Source: Corynebacterium genitalium ATCC 33030
GTDB taxonomy: Bacteria; Actinomycetota; Actinomycetes; Mycobacteriales; Mycobacteriaceae
Assembly (NCBI RefSeq): GCF_000143825.1
Contig: NZ_CM000961.1
Span: forward strand, 2,129,448-2,193,447
DNA length: 64,000 nucleotides
Direction of reading: 5' to 3'
Shown here: piece after piece, positions 59,280 through 64,000 of the stretch
Layout of the letters: each line of letters begins with the position of its first letter
Position numbering within the stretch: position 1 is the stretch's first letter
Notes under the pieces: generated by a model
Database searches by the model: none
What the model saw: only the letters and a program-made list of their open reading frames with translations
Told to the model about the DNA's origin: nothing
Made by a program: the position numbers and the translations under genes

Positions 59280-60536
59280 ATGACCATGCCCTGGGACCGT
59301 CCCGCTTCCCCTCCCCCAAGCGCCCTTTCGCTTATCGACGCCCTCCGCACCGCCCAAGAAATCTCCTGGGCCCGCGAAACTACCCGTGAGCTCGACGCCG
59401 ATATCGCGGCCGCCGTGGACGAGGCCGCGGAGCGTTTCGACCGCTTCGCTCCGTGGGTGGCCGAGCACTATCCCGAAACCCGCGCTGGGTCAGGCGCGTT
59501 CGGCCCCGGCATCATCGAATCTCCCGTCAAGGAAGTACCGGACACCAAGGACTATCTCTCCCGCATCCTCGAGCGCGACCTGTCGGGGCCGCTGTGGATT
59601 AAGCGTGACGACGCCCTGCCGATCAGCGGCTCGATCAAAGCCCGCGGCGGGATCCACGAAGTCTTCCGCCTCGCTGAGGAGCAGCCCGGTGTGAAGATCA
59701 CTGTTGCTTCCACGGGCAACCTAGGGCTGTCCATCGGCACAGTCGGCCCGCAGCTGGGCTTCCCCACCGAGGTGCACATGTCCGTCGACGCCAAACAGTG
59801 GAAGAAAGACCGGCTGCGCACTGGCGGCGCGACCGTCATCGAGCACCCTGGACTGTTCACGGACACCGTCGCGGCGGCCCGGGCGACTTCACAAAGCACA
59901 ACTACCGAAGCCGGATCGGCGTTCTTCATCGACGACGAGAACTCGCTCGGTCTGTTCACCGGTTACGCCGTTGCTGGCCGTCGCCTCAAGGCCCAGTTCG
60001 ATGCCCTCGGCAAGGAGTTCACGCCGGACTCCCCGCTTATCGTCTACCTCCCCTGCGGTGTCGGCGGCGGCCCCGGCGGGGTCGCGTTCGGTCTCAAGCA
60101 GGCCTTCGGCCGCGCGGTGCAGTGCCATATCGTCGAACCCGTCACCAGCCCGTGCATGGCTCTCGGCCTCGCCACCGGCAAAGGCGCCGACATCACCTGC
60201 GCGGACTTCGGCCTGAGCGGGCGCACCATTGCCGATGGTTTAGCTGTGCAGCGCCCGTCGCCGCTCGTCGTCAAGCACGCGGATGCGCTTTTCGACGGCA
60301 TCCACACCCTCGAAGACGTGACATTCCTCGCCGGAGTCAACTGGCTCGAGCGCACCACCGGCATCGTTGTCGAACCGTCTGCGACAGCCGGCCTGACTAT
60401 CCCGTGGCGGCTGCCTGATGTGCCCGACACTGCCACGCACCTGGTCTGGCTCACCGGTGGCTCACTCATCCCCGACCAGGACCGGGAACGACTGCGCGGA
60501 CAAGCGGCCACCGCCGCTATCCAGGCTGCACGTTAG
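59280..60536 (+). CDS. dsdA: D-serine ammonia-lyase
   Basis: 418 residues from the ATG at 59280; a TAGAAT box (59266-59271) lies 8 nt upstream. It deaminates D-serine to pyruvate and ammonia. PLP attachment is in LPISGSIKARGGIHEV, with VASTGNLGLSIG (phosphate loop), HMSVDAKQWKKDRLR, YLPCGVGGGPGGVAFGLK (Gly-rich loop) and GLAVQRPSPL as in DsdA. It is somewhat shorter than the E. coli enzyme. Its TAG stop overlaps the stop of the next gene on the other strand (60533-60536). Confidence 0.93.
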   Translation: MTMPWDRPASPPPSALSLIDALRTAQEISWARETTRELDADIAAAVDEAAERFDRFAPWVAEHYPETRAGSGAFGPGIIESPVKEVPDTKDYLSRILERDLSGPLWIKRDDALPISGSIKARGGIHEVFRLAEEQPGVKITVASTGNLGLSIGTVGPQLGFPTEVHMSVDAKQWKKDRLRTGGATVIEHPGLFTDTVAAARATSQSTTTEAGSAFFIDDENSLGLFTGYAVAGRRLKAQFDALGKEFTPDSPLIVYLPCGVGGGPGGVAFGLKQAFGRAVQCHIVEPVTSPCMALGLATGKGADITCADFGLSGRTIADGLAVQRPSPLVVKHADALFDGIHTLEDVTFLAGVNWLERTTGIVVEPSATAGLTIPWRLPDVPDTATHLVWLTGGSLIPDQDRERLRGQAATAAIQAAR

Positions 60537-62233
60537 GCAGAGTCGCTGGCAACGCTTTCTCCGACGCGCTTGCCGGAGTGAATGCAGCCGCCCAGGAAGG
60601 TGCCCTCCAGGGCGTTCTTGCCGTGGTAGCCGCCACCGCCGAATCCGGCGACTTCACCGCAGGCGTAGAGGCCGGGGAAGACGGAGCCGTCGTCGTGCAA
60701 AGCGCGGCCGTTCAAGTCTGTCTCAATGCCGCCAAGGGTCTTGCGGGTGAGAATGTGCAGTTTGACGGCAATGAGCGGGCCCTCCTTCTCGTCCAGAAGG
60801 CGGTGGGGTTCGGCGCAGCGCACGATCTTGTCGCCCAGGAAATTGCGTGCCGTGCGGATGTAGTTGATCTGCGCGTCCTTGGAGAAGGTGTTGGTCAGCT
60901 GGGCGTCACGCTCGACGACCTGCTTGTGCACGAGGTCGTAGTTCACCTCGATGGCCTCACCGTCTGCAGTTTCGGCAGCCAGCTCGTTCATCTTGCGCAC
61001 CAGATCTTCAAGGTTGTCGGCAATGACCCAGTCCGCGCCGTTGTCCATGAACGCCTTGACGGCCACATGCGTGCCGGGACCGAGTTTGCCGGCGAGCTTC
61101 TTGAACGACTTGTCGGTCAGATCCGGATTCTGCTCTGAGCCGGAGAAGATGAACTCTTTGTCGGCAATGTGCTGGTTGAGAAGGAACCAGGAATAGCCGT
61201 GTCCCGTACGGCCGATGTGGGCCAGGGCGGCAACGTTGTCCGAGCCCGGGAACAGGTTCGTGGGCAAGCGCTTGCCAGTCGCGTCGAGCCACATCGACGA
61301 TGGGCCGGGAATGATGCGGATGCCGTGGCCCGGCCAAATCGGATCCCAGTTGATCATGCCCTCCGGGTAGTGCCACATACGGTCGGTATTGACCAGGTTC
61401 GCACCAGCTGCCTCCGCGATGCCGATGCCTCGGCCGTCGACGAACTCGGGAACACCCGTGACCATATTCTCCGGGCACGGGCCCCAACGGTCGTCCGGCC
61501 ACATTTCGCGGACCTTATCCAAGTTTCCGCCAATGCCTCCGGTGGAGATGACAACGGCGTCGCCGCGGATCTCAAACGGTTCCACCTCATCGTTGTTGGA
61601 GGCGAAACCGCGCTCGGAGGAATCGTCGGCAAGCACCATGCCCTTGACTCCCACTGCTCTGCCGTTTTCCACGATGATTTCGTCCATGCGGTGACGGCTA
61701 CGGAACTCCACCTTGCCCTGCTTCTCGGCGGCCTCGAGCGGCTCGAGGAAGACGCGGACGACTTCGGGGCCGGTGCCCCATGTGAGGTGGAAACGCGGCA
61801 CAGTGTTGCCGTGCCCAGATGCATCACCAGAGCCACGCTCAGCCCACCCGACGGTCGGGAGCACACGCAAACCCAGCTCGCCGAGGTAATCGCGCATCTC
61901 GTTAGCTGCGAAACGAACAAACTCACGGCCCCACCTGCGCGGCCAATAGTCGTGGTTGCCCTCGCCACCAGGCCCGGTCGCATCGTCGTAATCAGCGGAG
62001 TTCTCCCAGTCCGCCCACGCGAGGTCTTCGAAGTCCTTCGCCCCCATCAACTTCTGCTCCGGGGTACCCACCATGAACAGCCCACCGAGCGACCAGAACG
62101 CCTGCCCGCCTAGGTTCGCCCTGCTTTCCTGGTCGATGAACACGACCTTGCGGCCTGCCTTCACGGCTTCGTGGCCTGCGACAAGTCCGGCCAGGCCCGC
62201 GCCGACGATAATGATGGAATCAGAAGTTTTCAT
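60533..62233 (-). CDS. FAD-binding dehydrogenase (KsdD/fumarate reductase-like)
   Basis: 566 residues from the ATG at 62233; a TATTCT box (62241-62246, minus strand) is exactly 7 nt upstream. The Rossmann start is SIIIVGAGLAGLVAGHEAV; the C-terminal FAD region is GLYACGEVAGFGGGGYHGKNALEGTFLGGCIHSG. HYPEGMINWDPIWPGHGIRIIPGPSS and the long substrate-capping domain match the group of FAD-binding dehydrogenases annotated as ketosteroid-dehydrogenase-like. There is no flavocytochrome heme domain and no steroid cluster nearby, so the substrate is unknown. Confidence 0.87.
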   Translation of the reverse strand: MKTSDSIIIVGAGLAGLVAGHEAVKAGRKVVFIDQESRANLGGQAFWSLGGLFMVGTPEQKLMGAKDFEDLAWADWENSADYDDATGPGGEGNHDYWPRRWGREFVRFAANEMRDYLGELGLRVLPTVGWAERGSGDASGHGNTVPRFHLTWGTGPEVVRVFLEPLEAAEKQGKVEFRSRHRMDEIIVENGRAVGVKGMVLADDSSERGFASNNDEVEPFEIRGDAVVISTGGIGGNLDKVREMWPDDRWGPCPENMVTGVPEFVDGRGIGIAEAAGANLVNTDRMWHYPEGMINWDPIWPGHGIRIIPGPSSMWLDATGKRLPTNLFPGSDNVAALAHIGRTGHGYSWFLLNQHIADKEFIFSGSEQNPDLTDKSFKKLAGKLGPGTHVAVKAFMDNGADWVIADNLEDLVRKMNELAAETADGEAIEVNYDLVHKQVVERDAQLTNTFSKDAQINYIRTARNFLGDKIVRCAEPHRLLDEKEGPLIAVKLHILTRKTLGGIETDLNGRALHDDGSVFPGLYACGEVAGFGGGGYHGKNALEGTFLGGCIHSGKRVGESVASDSA

Positions 62234-62383
62234 GCCAAAAAGAATACCGGCTCCCCGTGAGCCCGTGAGCAGATTGAGAACGAGTTTGAGGGCGTTATAG
62301 AAACTGATCAACCATGTCATCTAACGTTCACTCTGCATACCGCGCGCCGGTAGAGCCGGGCAGGTAACGTGACCTAGAAGCTT

Positions 62384-62407
62384 GCGCGCATGAAAGTTCA
62401 CGCGCGC
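62384..62407 (+). other. Hairpin upstream of the SqdB-like gene
   Basis: GCGCGCATGAA (62384-62394) pairs with TTCACGCGCGC (62397-62407), 11 bp with one A-C mismatch and a 2-nt loop. It lies 37 nt before the start codon; AAAGGTG (about 62427-62433) is free in this fold. Confidence 0.6.
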
Positions 62408-62443
62408 GACCTGTGCATGCGACTTGAAAGGTGAAACAACACG

Positions 62444-63640
62444 ATGAAGATTGCAGTTCTCGGCGGAGACGGATTCTGCGGGTGGCCCTCCTCCCTGCAC
62501 CTTTCGGATCTCGGGCACGACGTCACCATCGTGGACAACCTTTCCCGCCGTGCCATCGACGAAGAGCTCGGCGCTCAGTCGCTCACCCCGATCGTGCCCA
62601 TCGAGGAGCGTCTGGAAGCGTGGAAAGAGGTTTCTGGCAAGACGATCGAGTTCCGCAACATCGACGTCGCCCAAGACTATGAATCGCTCAAGCGATTCAT
62701 AGAAGAGGAACGCCCGGACACCATCATCCACTTCGCCGAGCAGCGCGCCGCACCGTACTCGATGAAGAACAACCGCACGAAGCGTTACACCGTGGACAAC
62801 AACGTCAACGCCACCCACAACCTGCTCGTGGCGGTGGTGGAGTCTGGCCTGAACATCCACATCGTCCACCTGGGAACCATGGGTGTGTACGGCTACGGCA
62901 CCGCTGGAATGGAGATCCCGGAGGGTTACCTAGACATCAAGGTCGACGTCGGTGAAAACGGCATGATCGACCAGCAGATCCTCTACCCCTCCAACCCGGG
63001 CTCGGTGTACCACCTGACCAAGGTGCTGGACCAGAACCTGTTCGCGTACTACGCCAAGAACGACGAACTGCGCATCACCGACCTGCACCAGGGCATCATC
63101 TGGGGCACCCACACCCCGCAGACGGAGCGCGACGAGCGCCTGATCAACCGCTTCGACTACGACGGAGACTACGGCACCGTGCTCAACCGCTTCCTCATGC
63201 AGGCAGCCATCGGCTACCCGCTGACTGTGCACGGCACCGGCGGCCAGACCCGCGCGTTCATCCACATCCGCGACATGGCAAAGTGCATCCAGCTCGCGGT
63301 GGAAAACCCGCCGGAGAACGGCGAGCGCGTGAAGATCTTCAACCAGATGACGGAGACTCACCGCGTCCGCGACCTGGCCAAGCTCATCGCCGACATCTCC
63401 GGCACGGAGTACGCGCTCGTGCCCAACCCGCGCAAGGAGGCCGACGAGAACGATCTCTTTGTCTCCAACGACACCTTCTTAAGCCTCGGCCTCGAGCCCA
63501 CAAAGCTCGCTGAAGGCCTGCTGCAGGAGGTGGAAGAGGTAGCGAAGCGCTACGCCGACCGCGTGGACCGCTCCAAGATCCCCGCCCGCTCCCTGTGGAC
63601 CGGGAACCAGGCTGAGGGTGTGCCGGAGACCGAGCGCTAG
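62444..63640 (+). CDS. UDP-sulfoquinovose synthase-like NAD-dependent epimerase (SqdB family)
   Basis: 398 residues, AAAGGTG about 10 nt before the ATG. The Rossmann start is KIAVLGGDGFCGWPSSLHLS. Features shared with SQD1/SqdB: FAEQRAAPYSM, HLGTMGVYGYG, SVYHLTKVLDQNLFAYYAK (Tyr-x-x-x-Lys), RITDLHQGIIWG, RFDYDGDYGTVLNRFLMQAAIGYPLTVHG, GQTRAFIHIRDM and RVKIFNQMTETH. Plant SQD1 has TMGEYG where this protein has TMGVYG, so an active-site Glu is replaced by Val and the substrate may differ. The next gene is a glycosyltransferase of the SqdX type. Confidence 0.8.
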   Translation: MKIAVLGGDGFCGWPSSLHLSDLGHDVTIVDNLSRRAIDEELGAQSLTPIVPIEERLEAWKEVSGKTIEFRNIDVAQDYESLKRFIEEERPDTIIHFAEQRAAPYSMKNNRTKRYTVDNNVNATHNLLVAVVESGLNIHIVHLGTMGVYGYGTAGMEIPEGYLDIKVDVGENGMIDQQILYPSNPGSVYHLTKVLDQNLFAYYAKNDELRITDLHQGIIWGTHTPQTERDERLINRFDYDGDYGTVLNRFLMQAAIGYPLTVHGTGGQTRAFIHIRDMAKCIQLAVENPPENGERVKIFNQMTETHRVRDLAKLIADISGTEYALVPNPRKEADENDLFVSNDTFLSLGLEPTKLAEGLLQEVEEVAKRYADRVDRSKIPARSLWTGNQAEGVPETER

Positions 63641-63649
63641 CTCGACCTC

Positions 63650-64000
63650 ATGCGCATTGCCATCTTCACGGAGGTCTTCCTCCCCAAAATCGACGGTGTG
63701 GTCACCCGCATCATTCGCACCGTGGACCAGTTGGCGGAAATGGGACATGACGTAGTCATCTTCGCCACCGGCGACGCCCCTGACACCTACGCGGGCTTCC
63801 CTGTGGAGACTGTGCCCAGCATTTCCTTCCACTGGATTTACCCGGAGATCAAAGTCGGTCTGCCGATGCCGCGGATATCCAAGCGCCTCAAAGAGTTCGA
63901 CCCGGACATCGTGCACATCGTCAACCCCGTCGCGTACGCCGGATACGCCGCCGTTGTGGCCCGCCGCCAGAAGATCCCTCTCTTGGCGTCCTTCCACACG
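63650..64000 (+). CDS. GT4 glycosyltransferase, N-terminal part (cut by window end)
   Basis: 117 codons are visible. MRIAIFTEVFLPKIDGVVTR, FATGDAPDTYAGFPV, SFHWIYPEIKVGLPMPRI, FDPDIVHIVNPVAYAGYAAV and LLASFHT are the acceptor-domain start of GT4 enzymes close to SqdX and to corynebacterial MgtA (mannosyltransferase on glucuronosyl diacylglycerol). It starts 9 nt after the SqdB-like gene, so the two are an operon. Whether the donor is UDP-sulfoquinovose or GDP-mannose cannot be told from this part. Confidence 0.8.
   Translation, partial: MRIAIFTEVFLPKIDGVVTRIIRTVDQLAEMGHDVVIFATGDAPDTYAGFPVETVPSISFHWIYPEIKVGLPMPRISKRLKEFDPDIVHIVNPVAYAGYAAVVARRQKIPLLASFHT

Noticed and set aside
802..59340. CGTCGATAAGC copies as DnaA boxes or an origin
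   Set aside because: They differ from TTATCCACA at key positions, are scattered over 64 kb instead of clustered, and no dnaA/dnaN lies here.

Overview
The window is chromosomal DNA of a Corynebacterium, or a very close relative. The support is high G+C, a mycothiol S-conjugate amidase (mca), and a housekeeping gene order shared, as far as I remember, with Corynebacterium glutamicum and Mycobacterium tuberculosis: greA, DUF4307, mca, uppS, coaA, glyA, PIN-PhoH, fumC, glpX, DUF4245, xseB/xseA, ispH. I cannot name the species. There is no prophage, insertion sequence, CRISPR array or rRNA operon; most of the window is core genome with small accessory pockets.

Layout. 1-10.4 kb: end of an AI-2E transporter gene, rmuC, a DUF6542 protein, ispH against xseA-xseB, a DUF4245 protein against glpX, fumC, a DHA2 drug exporter. 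10.4-20.2 kb: GNAT acetyltransferase, PIN-PhoH with a structured leader, an LGFP lipoprotein, a divergent LysR-sensor-domain/DUF5997 pair, glyA, coaA, uppS, the mca operon, DUF4307, greA, a lipoprotein. 20.2-32.7 kb: a hairpin-rich gap, a Bax-inhibitor-like protein, a SUFU-domain protein, a tRNA with anticodon UAA, an SDR/CPBP-protease divergent pair, a complete betaine/choline-type ABC operon, a decayed Fic/VbhA module, mfd and tRNA-Gln. 33-43.3 kb: an Ltp-domain protein, a multicopper oxidase, an MFS carrier, glmU-prs, an amino-acid permease facing gabD, and rplY. 43.4-64 kb: two peptidyl-tRNA hydrolase genes flanking accessory genes, redox enzymes, prfC, a DASS carrier, tandem patatins, an SDR, a YihY protein, small membrane proteins, an MFS carrier against dsdA, a flavin dehydrogenase, and a SqdB-like epimerase followed by a glycosyltransferase cut by the window end.

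How the genes work together. Clear functional groups are exonuclease VII (xseA/xseB), DNA repair and transcription (mfd, rmuC, greA), central carbon metabolism (glpX, fumC), one-carbon and CoA metabolism (glyA, coaA), isoprenoid and envelope precursors (ispH, uppS, glmU), nucleotide precursors (prs), translation quality (two pth, prfC, rplY), osmoprotectant uptake, and a possible sulfolipid or glycolipid locus at the right edge.

Sequence-level signals beyond genes. (1) The 11-mer CGTCGATAAGC occurs 11 times on both strands and its one-base variant CGTCGTTAAGC 4 times, far above chance. (2) The PIN-PhoH gene has a leader of about 80 nt whose 17-bp closing helix buries a perfect Shine-Dalgarno. 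(3) About 25 genes carry a TANNNT box 6-8 nt upstream of the start, usually exactly 7, and no good Shine-Dalgarno, the arrangement of leaderless transcripts; this was used to choose starts. (4) Two divergent gene pairs have -10 boxes that overlap on the same TA. (5) Two convergent intergenic gaps hold long inverted repeats flanked by G/C-run tracts.
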